Assembly (NCBI RefSeq): GCF_910592395.1
Contig: NC_088311.1
Coordinates: 8,806,501 to 8,870,500 of the forward strand
DNA from: Lineus longissimus
Taxonomy: Eukaryota > Nemertea > Pilidiophora > Heteronemertea > Lineidae
DNA length: 64,000 nucleotides
Direction of reading: 5' to 3'
Of the stretch, positions 23,511 through 38,200 are shown one piece after another (position 1 is the stretch's first letter; each line of letters begins with the position of its first letter). The notes beneath the pieces are model-generated. The model was not told where the DNA came from, did not search any database, and saw only the letters and a list, made by a program, of their open reading frames with translations. The position numbers and the translations under genes are program-made.

Positions 23511-26068
23511 TATTGTGGTATGAAATTAGATCATGGCTCGTCATCTCCATATTCAATAGCCAAGATGTCAATATCAGGGTAAAGACCTCAGGATGGCTCC
23601 GATTAAACTGTAAGTGGCCCTTGGGACACTGAATAGAGACGGAACAACAGAGCTTATTATTTAGTAAATGAATTTATTGACAAGGCCGATAGGTGTTGTT
23701 TGGATTCAAAAGTTGCGAAGCACACATCAACACATGCCATATTGATTTTAAGTTACGATAATTACATTGAAAGCAATTAGTTAATTTTTAATACATATTT
23801 TACGATTTATTTACAAATGGTGGGCTGACCCAAAATTACCCACGCAGAAAAATTATTACAGAAGTAACTTCTTTCAAAGAACTGAAGTTTTCAACTTTTA
23901 AAAATTTACTTCCTCATAGAATCAGAAGGTTTTCAAAACCATGAAAGATGTTCAAATGATGTCGGACCCATGCCTGGTTTCATTGCGGCTACATGTCACA
24001 GCATGCATGACAATTTTCATTCTGAGTCATGGACCATCATTGGGATTATTCTGTTTTCCACTTTAGGTCTTTTTCACCTCGACAGAAAGTGTCATCGAAT
24101 ACAAATAAAGGCAAACCATTAACTTTTTACATGCACCTTTCTCCTTGTAAAACATATGAGAACAACACCTCGGCAATTTATGACGATGTCCAATATGACA
24201 GTTAAGCAGTCACAATCAAAATGGTGATAGATGATAGATGATGACGTATCAAGTTGTCATGATAATGAACACTTATTTGGTCAGTATTTGCATTTCTTGG
24301 TTCAAGAAATTTCGTTAAGCCTTAACACCGGACTGAATAAAAAAACTTCAAAAAATGTAAAATAAAAAAATCCTCGAAGTGTTTTTGTTTAGGATTTAAG
24401 AGGATCAACTTGTTTCACAAATTTAATCTTTGATCTGGAAACACATTAATCCAGATCATTGAAGAATGAGAAAATGAAAGAAGCTGGTAAATAATATCAT
24501 AGGGCATCATTTCTAACAACCAAGTTTCTAATGCCGACTGATTATCTTATTACCTTCAGTAGGTTTGACATAAAACTTTTTTCTCAGAGTGATCAATGCC
24601 ATTTTGTTTCTTTTGTTTTCCATAAGGTTTAATAGTTTCAAGTCACAAAGCGATATCAAGCAGTTTAGCAGGGACATCAGAAGTAGACTCAGAACCACAA
24701 TTACATAATTCAACTTTCAGGAAACATCGACAAGACAAAAACCACACGAAATGCTGGAAGCCTCAATTTTTTTACCACAAATATGGCGCACATCATAATG
24801 TTGCACTTCCATGCATCAACTTCATAGCAAGAAAGGCACATCGCAACTACCCCCTCACGTTTAAGATAACCTTGGGACGAAGTTTACTATAAAGCAACAA
24901 CACCAAACACCATTTTCTAGTTATTCCGTATTCACTCCTGTGTCTTTTATTTCTTTGTTGAAATAGAAGCTTGTTTACGTCCTCCCCCCCCCCCCCCCCG
25001 CCCCATTTGTACTAGCTCCATTTGACAAGCGTATACCAAGGGCATGGCGATGTCATAATCTAAGTTACGATCATTTTCTAAAGCTTATACATTTAGCAAT
25101 TGCAAACTGCTTCCTATAGCACAATGACCGCACTGCTAAAATAGGAATGTTAAAGTTCGAAGTCACAAGTTTTCATAGTTGAATATAAAGCATCAAGAAA
25201 AACCAGTCATCTCTTTGGATTTGTTAATGCTTTAAAAAGAAATTATAACTACATTGTAAACGAAGCTAAAAAGCACAATATGTCCCCAGTCAGTTACCAG
25301 GCAATAACTTTAGCACTTGGCGTATGAAATTTCCTCCAATACCCCATCTTCACCCTCAAATTTTGGATCAACTCTGCCGAGCCCGGACTTGCCTGTTGAC
25401 TTTCCACACACCACAGTCCATCATCTTCGAAATAGATACAATTCAGATATCAATGGACTTGTGGGAGACCGATCTGCTCAAAAGGATCAGAACAATTTTT
25501 ATCAACGTCACAATAAATAGATTAAGCCATAAATGACAGAAGTTATTCAAGTACAGTTTACGATACAGAACATAAAATGCTATGATACATGCTAGATATT
25601 GATAATTCCTCTATATTTTTATGAAGATTCCCCATTGAACATGTCCGAAAAGTTGATAAATTAAACAGAGAAATCCTACATGTAACTTCAGAAGCAGTCT
25701 ATTAAGTTATTATAACACTATACATTATACAATTGGCAATACTAATCAGGGTGGTCCTATCCACCTACACAACTATACAAAATGGTAACACACACACATC
25801 TGACTTCTTCGCCAGTCTAACATTTACAAAGCAACATTCAATGATCTCACGCTGAGCAAGCAGTTTCAGGTTAAGGAGAAGCTCACACCTAAAGCTAAAC
25901 ATGGAATAGACTCGGAATATGTGATGTATCAACAGGAAATGACAACGTTATTACTTCAAAAAGGTTCATGAACAGATACAAACTGTTGAATAAGAACTTG
26001 GTCGTTTTGCAGCTTGATGTAGGAGGAAACTGGAGCCCCCGAAGGAAGCTATCCGAGAATCTGCCTCG
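23511..26068. other. gene-free AT-rich stretch
   Basis: No exon recognised on either strand. It includes a 16-base C run at 24984-24999. It could be intergenic, or partly an extended NRBP1 3' UTR. Confidence 0.45.
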
Positions 26069-26275
26069 CTAACAAGTGTGTAAGAGGTTTACTACGGGAT
26101 TAATCCCATAACTGGCTACTATTAGCTCTTCAACTCTCAACGACGTCATGTATATCTTACTTTTCCTATCTTCTAACAAGTGTGTACGAGGTTTACGATG
26201 GGATTAATCCCATAACTGGCTACTATTAGCTCTTCAACTCTCAACGACACATGTATATCTTACTTTTCCTATCTT
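26069..26275. repeat. two-copy direct repeat, about 104 bp
   Basis: CTAACAAGTGTGTAAGAGG and CTAACAAGTGTGTACGAGG begin two adjacent copies (26069-26172 and 26173-26275). Only a handful of substitutions and a small indel separate them. Each contains GGGATTAATCCC, itself a palindrome. No coding content. Confidence 0.9.
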
Positions 26276-27476
26276 CTACTCTTACTTAAGGTTAAAATTA
26301 AGAAGAAGTATAAAATTCTCAAGACTTTCCAAGAGATGATCTATCCCATGTTTACTCAGTAAAAAAGCGTCAATGGATAAAATGACAAGAAGTTGTGAAT
26401 TAAATACACGACTGAGTGAATCCTGATTGCCAAGCAGTGGAGCAATTGCTTCAAGTACAATGGCATGTCACAACATACTTAAGTTGTGACTTAAGCAAAC
26501 TGGCAGGCAACATCATTAGATTTCTGTGATTGTTTTCAATGATGTGAGGATGACCAACTGCCCCACTAGCACCAGAAGATCGAACACATTTTTTGAGAAA
26601 ACCTTTCTGATTTTGAAGTAACCACTAGTATATAGAATTCTGTCTAACTGTAGTTTAAGTCTCAAAGAGTATCACCACAAATGTGACCTAGAACACCAAA
26701 GCAGATATTAAGACACCCGGTCTGGTATGGAACAGTCACTGGCACTGTAAAAATGTCAATTTTGATCAACTTTGGATTATGACGTGGTAAGCCGCATTCA
26801 TAAATACCATATTCTACAAGTCAATCTGAACGGAAATATTATTTCGAATACACTCAAAAGCAATTTTTGTGAGGTCCTTCCAAAGGAAAATGACTCATAA
26901 GTCTCATTAAAACTTTGGTTTCGTCTAAACAAAGTTGTTAAAAGCTTTTCGTTTACTCCGAATAGTTATGAATATTTCAGACACCACAAAAGGTACAAAG
27001 ATGGGAGTGGTATCGAAATGCAGCTTAACCTAAGTACATATGTACATGCAATAAGAATATGCAGATAACTCCATGCCGCCAAAATAAGACTTACCGGTAC
27101 CTGTACTACCAATTTTTGTGTGATAGTAAATAACAGGCATTTTTTACCAACATATAATGGTGCTAGACAATGTCTGTCTGTCACAAATTACAAGACAGAT
27201 ACCCTTACCTCTGAAACTTTGCTCAGGAGACGACCAGTAAAGATGTACATTATGTGACAACCACCAGCCAGAGATTTTAAAAACTTCTACAATGTCAACT
27301 TATGGGACAAAATGACTGCATTTATCAAGAAACACATATGAGCTTTGACAAAACAAACACAATGTCAAATAAACGTGAGAGAAATCCCCATCAAAAAACC
27401 AACGCAGAGGAAATCAATTAGCTTACAAAATAATCCTCAGGAAAATCCTTTTTTCAATTCTTGGCCAGCACTTCAT

Positions 27477-27715
27477 TCTGAGAAAATGGGTCTCATCTGC
27501 TGCACAACTCAGATGTACTGTTTTATTGTTCATTTGGAGAACATGGGTTTTATCTCTGGCACAACTCAAGACAGACTGCATTATTGTTCATTTTGAGAAC
27601 ATGGATCTTATCTGTTGCACTAAGCAGACGGCCCTTATTATTGTTCATTTTCAGACGGTGGGTCTCATCCGTTGCACAACTATTACACGGACTTCATTAT
27701 TCATTTAAATAAGAT
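27477..27715. repeat. degenerate four-copy tandem repeat, about 58-60 bp
   Basis: Four loosely matching units, each with a form of TTATTGTTCATTTTGAGAAC, ATGGGTCTCATCTGTTGCAC and AACTCAGACnGACT. Divergence is high, so this is an old array. Apparent open frames are produced by the repeat. Confidence 0.7.
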
Positions 27716-29279
27716 GGGTCACTACTAAAGATAAAATAATTCTGTCAACCAATTCAACATCCCACTCACTGTACAAAAATATTTTCAGCTGAACAAAGCC
27801 AGCCAATAAACACCCAGTGTCAGACATATTCATCTGCAAATCATCATTAACCATTATTATTTCATTAAACCCCAATGTATTTTTACATATTGTGCCTACA
27901 ATTACTCCAAACTAGCCTCTCGCCCTTAATAACCAGCTAAGTTCATGGAGCAACTTATGAACTTTTGAATCTGGTTTAAATCACCCATTTATAGGAACCA
28001 AACAGTGCCTGGCACACGATGGCAGTTAACCCAAGACAGCCAGAGACTCGGACCCCATTTTAAAACATGCTGGACAGATCACTTCTGCTATCATCTGAAG
28101 ATTTTTACAAAGAGAAGGAAATATGTCCAAGAATAGATATATCAGATCCCTGCTTACCAGTATTAAGCAAAGATAAGCAATACTTTTTGAACACCAACAC
28201 GTTTGAACTAGAAGCACCAATCGAAGGTCAATGATTCTGAACTGTCAGGTCTGATGTAAGGTAGATAAATGAACTGAAACAGCTCATGAAACACTGATAT
28301 TACATGTAGTTCTTCTTAATGGTCCACACTTGACACTTCATGGTGAGCAATGCCTTATGGCAAGCAAACATTAAATGAATGACGATATTGTTGTGCACTA
28401 AATTGACAGGATGGGTCTATTTGTATGTTACACATTATAAATTTTTCTCTTTTTCTCTTGACTACAGGGTAAGAAAATGCCCCACCCAGTTGGTATATAC
28501 AGTACAGTAGTCAATACTATCACAATTTTTTTAATCTAGCACAAAAATTGCCAAGTTTATTTTCTTCTCTTACAATCAATTGAGTTTCAGCTTTCTCGAA
28601 CTTTTAAGTCCCCAATTTGTCCAAATTGATATTTGACTTGCAAAATTAGTTGTATAGTAGTTGCATCACTCACTTTACTAATATGAAATGAAATAAATGA
28701 CACTGATATCATACAAAGCGACCATACGTGACCATATTAAAGATCTGGAGCCACAAGTTAACCCCTACATTCAATGAAGAATTATGCCCAGTATTACTCT
28801 GGCTGGAGTTATGAAAAAACGATACACAACTTTTAAGGACTGACCTCAACACACAACCACTCATAGCAATTGAAACAGACAGGTGTACCACAAGAGTATA
28901 CCCTAGAATAAGGACAAAATGTCATCTGATTTTCACATATGATACCAACAGCTAGTAGGTCAGGCGAGATTTTCAAAATTTTAAACAATTCTAAGTAATA
29001 CATTTCCCTTTCATGTCTTATGATGTTTTTTTTTGCCATAAGGACAACTTTCAGTCCAAAAGCAAGTCTTAAGTAACTTTTACAGTCGCTCTTGAGAACA
29101 AATTACTCGCAGAAGACGGAATCGTTTCAACTGGATATATTTGAAAAGCTCAGTCCTTAAAAGCGTAGAAAATACATACAATTGATAATGAGAAGACATT
29201 GGCACTTCGCCGAGAAAAGTGACCAATGTTGGCAATGTTATATCATGGCAGCATCGTCAATAGGGATGATGATCCACTG
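27716..29279. other. probable NRBP1 3' UTR / spacer
   Basis: AT-rich sequence directly downstream of the NRBP1 stop codon (minus). There are several TTTATT occurrences on plus (possible AATAAA signals), and no single end point is clear. No exon recognised. Confidence 0.45.
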
Positions 29280-32200
29280 TCATACATTCTGTATCGTCGT
29301 TTGTACCGTTACCGGGGCGTCCGTCTGCGAACGTTTGCTTTTCGCCTCGTCGATAACTGCAAGTATTCTATCACGGTCGTTCTGAAATTTCACAGAAATA
29401 AACCAATCATTAGCAAGCCAATTTTATCGGCAAACGTGTCAGAAAGTATTTCCCTGGCCTATAAGGACATCAGTCCGAGTCCTGACTTTTCTAAGGTGAG
29501 GCTTATGACAACGAATGAACTCACAGGCAATAACTACTGGGCTCTTAATATGACAGCTACCCACCATCCGCTCTGGCTAGTGGCAGCGACAAAGCCTTAT
29601 TGAGGACATTATTAAAATTCATTTCTTACATAACAAATAAATCCATGATGCACCAACTCATCGGCTAATGTTTCGCTGGATTCATCATCTCCCATTTCAC
29701 ACCTCAACTGTCTGTTCATCTTGTCGTCCATGCGCAACATGAGGGTCAACTGGAAAGCCAAGAAGGTTACCAGTCATAAAGATGAAATGCTAATGTTTTT
29801 GGAAGCTTCCACAAGAGCAAGAAACAATCTTAGCATAATCAACTACTCTGGAATGGTATTGGAAGCAAGATTCGAAAACACACCAGTAATTCATTAAATA
29901 AGACTTTAAAAAATGTAAGTTCTTATTAGGCATTTAGATATAACACTCTCGAAGTGCTTATCACGAGTCTGATCCAGAAACCTTCGAGTGGAAATCAAGG
30001 TGCGCTACACTTGTCAATTGCTACAACTAATCGCTAAAAATTTCCAAACTTTTAACACTGAATTTAGATTCTGGTCACTGCAATTAGATTCAAGATTAGT
30101 GTGAAGTGTGAGATTTTTGCACTCTACATCTTCAAACATTGGGAGTTTTTGTGAATTCTTACCTGTAGAGATGTGGATTCTTCTATTTTCTCAATAGCAG
30201 CGAACATCTGGATGACAACGCGTGTCTCTGTGTCCACTGGTTCAGGTGTCTCTGACTTCACTGACTCAGCTATTTCGGGAGACACAGCCCCAGGCCTCGT
30301 GGGCGGTGGCTGGTCGATGGAAGCAAATGCAGTAAGTGGGTAGATGCCATTTCTGAAATATCAAAATGTTCACCGTCACTTTAGAACACAACAGTCCAAC
30401 TAACAAGAGATAGATATCAACATGCCAAGATGCTTAACAAACAGAACAATGATGAAACATTGAAGGAAAATAAAACCCTTATTAGGCTGATATATGAGAT
30501 TGGTTTTACATGAGCAGGTCATATTTTCCTCCTTAAGATAAATGCACAGACAGGGCAGAATTAAGGACTGACTTTTGATAACCTCTCCCCAACACTGCCT
30601 TTGAAGCCTCCATTGCAAATGGACGCAATTATGCCTCTGATGGCAGTAAACACTTCCAAATGTTCAAAAAATACATGAGCTCACTTTTTAAACATGTGAG
30701 CGAGACACAGAATGACATCAAGATACTTTGAGCCTTAATACTACTCACCTGACATCCTCTAGCAATTTTTCTATCTCTACTATAGGCACCTGCGAGACTC
30801 TCCAATCAATCGTGCCCCGTCCGTCTGTGTGGGGTATAGATGCTATCACTGTTTTGGGGTCCACCCTTGACGAGGATTTGTTTTCACCCGTCACATTATC
30901 GGGTATGTTATCTGAAATTAACAAGGCACTGATTACTTATGCTGAAGACACAAATCTGCATCCAGGACCAGAACAAATTAAGACTAACAACATCATTTGT
31001 GAACAGAAAAAGACCGTTTATCCTGAAAGCAACAGAAGAAATTGTCAGCAACAGTGCCAATATTGTTACAGAGGAAAGAAACCATAGATCGTGAATTTTC
31101 ATGTGACTACATTAACTTGTCAAAGATGATAACTTACTTGCATCTTTTACAAAGCAATGGGCCGCCAGAACTTTGAGCGAGTGGACTTCAAATAATACTG
31201 TATGGAATAGCATTTCTCTGGCCCTTGGACGCAAGACTGGATCTTCATTCAGGCACTGCCTCATAAAATCCTGCAAAAAAACAGGCACAGATTACGTATG
31301 ATCGGGTATAGGGGTGTAAAACAAGTAACCGTGTATTATTAATAGAAATAGGCAGTTAGCCCAACCATCAAGATGATCTAAAGGATAACAGTTATGTGAG
31401 TTCGTACAATCTAAGAATTTCTCCTTCAGTACTTCCTCTGCAACAACAGTCCTCATTTTACAGGGAGAATAACCCTGGCAACTCCATCCTATGTGAGATT
31501 AAAGAATAGTTTAGACTGCCTGAGGGGAAAATATGTTTTAAGTGTTTGTAAACTTTCAGTGATTTTTGCTAACTCGACCAGTAGCAAAGATGCTGAGGAA
31601 AAAATGGCTGCTGATACAAAATATGGCTTTGAGATACGCTGCTTCACCAGTTTCATTAAATTTGGACAGACCCACGCATAAAACTGGAGGCCTAAAGTAC
31701 CTAGAAATACATTGACAACACACACTCTTTCAATCAGCCAAAGTAGCTTGGCAACGTTCCCAGGGAATGCATCGTGAATCTCATGTACAAGGTAATCGAA
31801 CCTTGCCAGGATTTTACGAATACATACCTGTTGAAGCTTGTCGTCTAAGGAATCTAGAGCTTTCATGATTGCCTCTTTAGGGACGTATTTCTGACCAGAA
31901 TCGCCATTACCAAGAATGTGCAGTGTCGCCATCTACAACAAGGAAGGGGAATTACATAACACGGACAACAAAATATTGCGTAGTTCAGCCATGTGCCTGT
32001 TTATATAGAGTTTTTTTAAGCACTTGCGCTATTTTTCTACTTAAATATACGGCAATTGGATACTGACATGACAAAACAGTAAACAGTTTCATGCCTTTGT
32101 AAGAATTTGTATATAAAAATTCAATTATAATCTACAAGAACACAACCCTTTGAAATTTCACTTAAAGACATGTGCCTGCCATATTTCTCCACTCTTGGTT

Positions 32201-35200
32201 AAACTTCTTCCTTTGGATAAGTTTGACCTGAAGTCACAATCTAAGCTGGAGACATTCCATGGTACTTAAGTATCAATTTACTTATTTTGGCATTCGGTTT
32301 CCAACATCTGCTATTAAAGTGCAATAATGATTTAGGCGAAAACCCCTATTCTGACAGGCATATGGCTGTACTGTGCAATATGACAGGTCGGTGGCTGGGA
32401 GAATACCGGTACAAAGAAACTATTTCATTCTCTCATGAAAAACAATGCAATGATATGTGCATGTATTATATTACACAACTACAATGCCCAAGTAAGGCAC
32501 ATGAAATATCAGCAAGCGCTTGGTGGATTCTCGTCACACCAGGAGGAACACATGTACAACTTCAGGGAGTATTCACGATGTGACTTCCAAGATGTCTATG
32601 CGTATGGGTCTCCTTTGGATGTGGTCACCAGTACAGGACTACAGTACAGGCAGAATCGTAAATATTAGCAGTACAATACTACAGTACTGAATCAGGTCCA
32701 TGAGGTATGTCTACAGACAGTTTGTAACCAAGATTCCAATAGGTCTGCATCCATAGTTCGAGATTGATCATGCCGTGAGGGGGACAAGGTCCTACATGAT
32801 GATAAGTGGGTGGGGGGTAGCTTAGAACATTGCCCATGTGTATCCAGTTGATATACTTTGGATAGTACAATGATCTAGGCGTCATCTGTAGTTTCTCCTA
32901 GTCCATAAGCTGGAATCAGCTTCAACAGAATACACAACATGGCCACTACTTCTTCACAAATTCAGCACCCTAGCTACGCTGCATACAACACTGCTTTGTC
33001 TCATAACCTGTAGTTCCCCCCTTACAACATGCCCACTGAACCACATATGATAGGGGCCCACACCCCCCCCCCCCTAACTCCAATGGCCTATGCATTAAGG
33101 GTTAAGAAACAAAGGGAGCTCTCCTGAGGGGGAAGCAGCATGACCTATGGATGCAATCAGCAACATCTGAACAGACAATGACGATTCATTGCGTATTCCG
33201 AGTGACTGTCGTCACAAAGTTTGAAAAATGTTACTGCTTACCAAACAAGAGGGATAAAGTACACAGAGAAAAAATTGAACAGCCCAGCCCTTGGAATGCA
33301 GAGGCTTTCACTTTATTACCCGACAAAGTACCTTGAAAGATCAGCCAGTGCATTCCAGAGACATCACAGTGTTAGCATTTCTTAGTTTTTCATTAAAACA
33401 TTTTCATTTTCTCCAATTCATAGCAGCTCAAGTTTTAAGTACATAAAGATGATGTTTTTTTAACTAAGTGCGCAGGATAACCACTGCTATATGTTACAAT
33501 TCAACCAGGAAATCAATTTTAAATCTCGAATCAGGCCATTCAAATCTCCATCAGGAAGTTGGTGTCAAGAACTTTTAAACATAACTTGGCCAGCTCACAA
33601 TTCCAAGTGCACTTTTACCAGTACCCTGGTCTTGATAATTTATACCAGGCATGTCTGCAGTACAATCTTATCCATAACCATTTTCTAATGAACATAAATC
33701 GTAAGGACAGAATCAAAATGGCAAAAGGCCAAAATAGCAATGAATTATTGTCATGGTGTCATCAAATGAACTGAATAGAAGCAAGGGGTAAAGTGAAGAA
33801 GGCACATGTATATCAACACCTCTCTACACATATGTCCTCCTTTGATATTTATTTCAGATGTAGGTTATTACTGCCTTAACAGAAACAACCACATCAAGTG
33901 TGCGGCATAATGCTCAACCAAGTATCATATCCATCCTTTCCAAAGCCATTGGCATGGCTCAAAAGGCTTCTGGGCATCTGATGCTCAGACAAGACAAGTC
34001 CACAACCATGAAGGCACACATCATCGGGAAACCTGGCCCAGTTCTTGCCAGAATGTGCAGCCTCCTTTATTGATAAATACAACAAATTGGGTTCTGTGAT
34101 TTAATATTATGTCACCAGATGACATGATTACATCATAATCGAGGCACCAACAATCAAGTGTTGATGTAATACTATATTGCGCATACGGGCATTTGATAAC
34201 ATCAGTCATTGCTGGGGCAATTAGGCCACTTCTAATATGATCAGGACATTGCCTTCAAATTATCATCATGACACTGTTCATTGTCATTGTTTTAGTCGGC
34301 TTCTTGATATTTGTTCCTTTATTTCTACACCCAGCAAGACATTGCAACGTGGGGAAGCATGGCTCCAGCTCAGTCCATGTCAGAATGTAAAGTCTCATTA
34401 TCTACAAATAGAGCTAAGCATTAAAAAGTAATATTTTCTCACCATACTCATTTTGAAATAGACAACTAATCTTGCACCCCCTGCTCATTCAGTTCATCAT
34501 CAGAAGCCATGGCATCACAAATTTTGAAGATTCCAAACAAAGTTTTCAACCAATTCTGAGGGTGGGCTGTCAATTTTTCCTTACCTCCAATGCACAAATC
34601 CCAAATGAATACATATCAACAGCAGTTGTGACTCGTGAAGGTTCTGAAACGATAACCACAAATAGAGCTGCCTTGTCTTACGACAAGTTAGCAACAAAAC
34701 AACGGCTCCGGTGGCCAACAATCTCTTTTCTTGAAATTCTTCGGTGTCTCATGGACTGGGTTAATTTTCCACATCTTTGCTGGGAAACAAGATATGTAGA
34801 GGCATTCATTTTGCAAAGTAGATTAATTTTTTCTTCTTCTTGTGTGAAAATTGCCTTGCTCAAGTCACGTTTTCGCTTGCAAGCAAACTTTATTCTTATG
34901 TTACAGTCACTAAAGGAAGGTACTCCTTCATCCATTTATCTGTTGCTGGCTCCATGAGTTTAGGATGGAGAGTCAATTGAATTGCTGTATTTTTGTGATG
35001 TTCTAATGTTCAAAATGTCCTGTTTTATGAAGAGTATCTGAAAGGGAGAGGCTTGTAGACCAGTGGGGGCATCGAGCATCTTCTGAAAGGGAGCAACAGG
35101 TGGGGGATCTTGTGACCACACTTGCCGTGGGTTTTCTTCGTGTTGCTTTGGGATGGGACTACAGAACAGAATCTGAGATGTTCAGAACAAATTCGCTCGC

Positions 35201-38200
35201 TTATTTTTCCATTCTCATAATGAGAGCTGCAACACGAAACTTGGGTTAAGGTTGGGAGGGCATCTTGCAGAATTGATATTATACGATCATCTTCATCAAA
35301 TAAGGCCCTTTCTAATAGCCATGATCTTTGTCAAGTTAATCTTGGATTTCCTATGCAGGGAAGGGAACGTGTCGACATGAATTCTGGGGGACTTAGTGAT
35401 GAAGGAATCAACTATCCAATAGCCTGTCTGTCGACCATGACAAATTATTTACAACAAAAAAGCCAAAGTTCTTGTCAAGCTTTGACATAGCATGGTACTG
35501 TAGGTAAAATAATCGTGAATGACATCCTCATTGACATTGATATCATGAATTGTAACACCTAACTTTGATTGGAGAGAATTTCTTATCAATCAAAAGAGGA
35601 AGACACTGAATTAGTAAAGGTTAACAATGGCGGCAAACAAGAATATGATGAAGTTGACTGTTGACTGTTGAGATGTTAAAAAGTCAACCTGATGGGAAAA
35701 AATTATTTGTTCATGTATGATGATGATGATAATGATGATGATAAGGATGATGATACGAGCATACAAATTACCAAACCTGTGTAATATCATTATCGCAATG
35801 AAATTAACGACTTGACATTTTTTAAATACTGTAGTATCTGCTGTTTACCAAGGTTCCCCTACCATAAGCCACTTCAAGTTCTATACCAGAGAACAATCAT
35901 TCTGAACATTCACACTTGAATACCAACGGTAAATGTAACCCGATTTATAAAATTTTGAAATGACCCAGTTTAATTACAGTTCAGAGCATGATTTTGAGAT
36001 CTCTTGCTTCAAGCAAATTTTGGGTAGATAACAAAAGAATATGATACCTAAAAGAAAGTCAAGTGTTACATGTGGAATGAGTGGAACCTGAAGAATACTT
36101 CAACTGGCAAGATGAAGTGATAAGATTAAGATCAAACAATTCACTCTGCTTAGCCAACCACTTGAAAAAGATGACAAAATCAACATCGGCACAGAATAAC
36201 ATTATCAGCTTTAGAAAATCAGTCCCATTTTATAGCCATATTTTGAAGTTTGGAAGTATTTTCTATTTATTATTGGTGACAAACTCAATACAAGGGGCAA
36301 ATAAACTAGATCCCGGTATATCCATATGTGAAATTCTAGTTTTTCATACATTTACTTTCTTTACAAATACATGATATATATCTTCATTTCTAACCATACT
36401 TCAATGACACAGTTTTCCTTCTGAAGTTACCAATAGCAACTGACCAAGTGTTGAAAGAAGACAGTACATTCAAATGCTAAAGGACATTCACTTCAGAGAC
36501 AAGTATGTGAGATTGCTGGAATGAACTCTTAAAGGGACAAATCCAAGCAGCATATATTGACAAAAATATATACAATGTCAAATCTATCATATACTGACTA
36601 TGATCTCAATATTTATACTATTAAAATTATTTTTGACAAGGTTGTTCCTGAGAAACTGTTTGCACAGACAATTACATAACATTCGATATGCCCATTGTAA
36701 TTCACCCAACTGACATCAGCTACGACACTAATATTTGAAGTCTTCATTTATTGACGATCCAATAATATGCCACAATACCCGCCCATAAAGTTAATCTGCA
36801 TGAATCAGCGGAGGATAATCCCTTATTGCAGACAGACTTACCTGAATCATGACTTAAAGAAATAAGGAGAAATTAGTAAGCCGTTCTGATAAGTGTAAAC
36901 AGGGCATAAACAAACAATTCTCTTACCTGCGTATTCTGGAGCAATGTAATACATATTTTTCGCTTCTTCTCGACAGGTCTTCACGTGATTGTGGATTGCG
37001 TCCGGCGCCACTGTAAAAATGGAATTCCAATTGCATTTTCATGAAGGGAAAAGAGTAGGCCCTGCAGGGGGGTATAGAATGTACCCTCAAAAACATTTCG
37101 GGGAAAAAATGCCATGTGGCAAATTTTCAATCAGGATTAGGTTAACAGACTGTCCTAAAAATAATGAAATGCACATATTCATTTCATTACTGATGCTGGA
37201 GGCTGCATTATACACCTGAAATCCACCATTATTATACAGCAGGTGATTTATGATAAATGTATGTAACAGTCTGACAAGCCTGTTGTGTTAGAACTTTGTC
37301 AACACTTAACGCTGCTTTAAAAAAATTCATAACATTTTGTATTGCCACATATATAACCAAATAGATCTGTTGAAGTATTTCACCAGAAACTGAAAAGTTG
37401 GGTTTTTTATACTTATTACAAATTCAGTTCCACCCAACACTCCCCCTGTTTATAGAATATAAAATTTAAAACAGGGGGGATTTTTTGGTTATAGTATGCA
37501 GCTGCGATACTCAACAAGATTGCGTTTTTAGTGATGCATGGCAAATTGAGAATGTGTAGCGTGTCAATTTGTTTAGAACTATCAGTCTGGAAAGCGACAT
37601 TACCACATGATGACTCATGACAAGCTTTTATCAATATTACTCCACCCTGTAGGACACGGCCAACAAAACCGGGCATCGCAGCAAATACCTTGTCGAGGAC
37701 TGCTTTGTGACAATGGATTAGGAATGGCACGACATTATAGAGCATAACAGTACATAACGCTAATATTATTGGATGCTGAAGTGCATGTAGTGCATACAAC
37801 GAGCAGATATCTAGTTCGTCTGAGTCTTTTTTATCGTTTTTTTATACGCTCATACATTCATCTCACCTGAGCCTATTTTGATGAGTCCGTTGTGTTGAAT
37901 GAATATCGTATCACAAGATAAGTTGCCATGGATGATGGGTGGATCACAGGAATGCAAGTAACTGCAAAACGCAAGGAAACATTTTGTAATGAATTACGGC
38001 AAAGAACATTTGATATATTTGTCCACCATTAACTCGAATAAATACACACCTTTATTAATTGTCAAGCTCCTTCTAGAGGTTAAACTGGTCGACATAACAT
38101 GTAAAGGTTAGACTCTTGATTTTCACAACATACCAATTTTGGCACAAGAGACCAATGTTTGGCTTGAATGAAATGAAACATTAGTAAAATAAGTCCAAAT

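Noticed and set aside
34472-34957. 161-codon open frame on plus, antisense to NRBP1
   Set aside because: It overlaps the NRBP1 exon at 34585-34643 on the opposite strand and has no recognisable motif.
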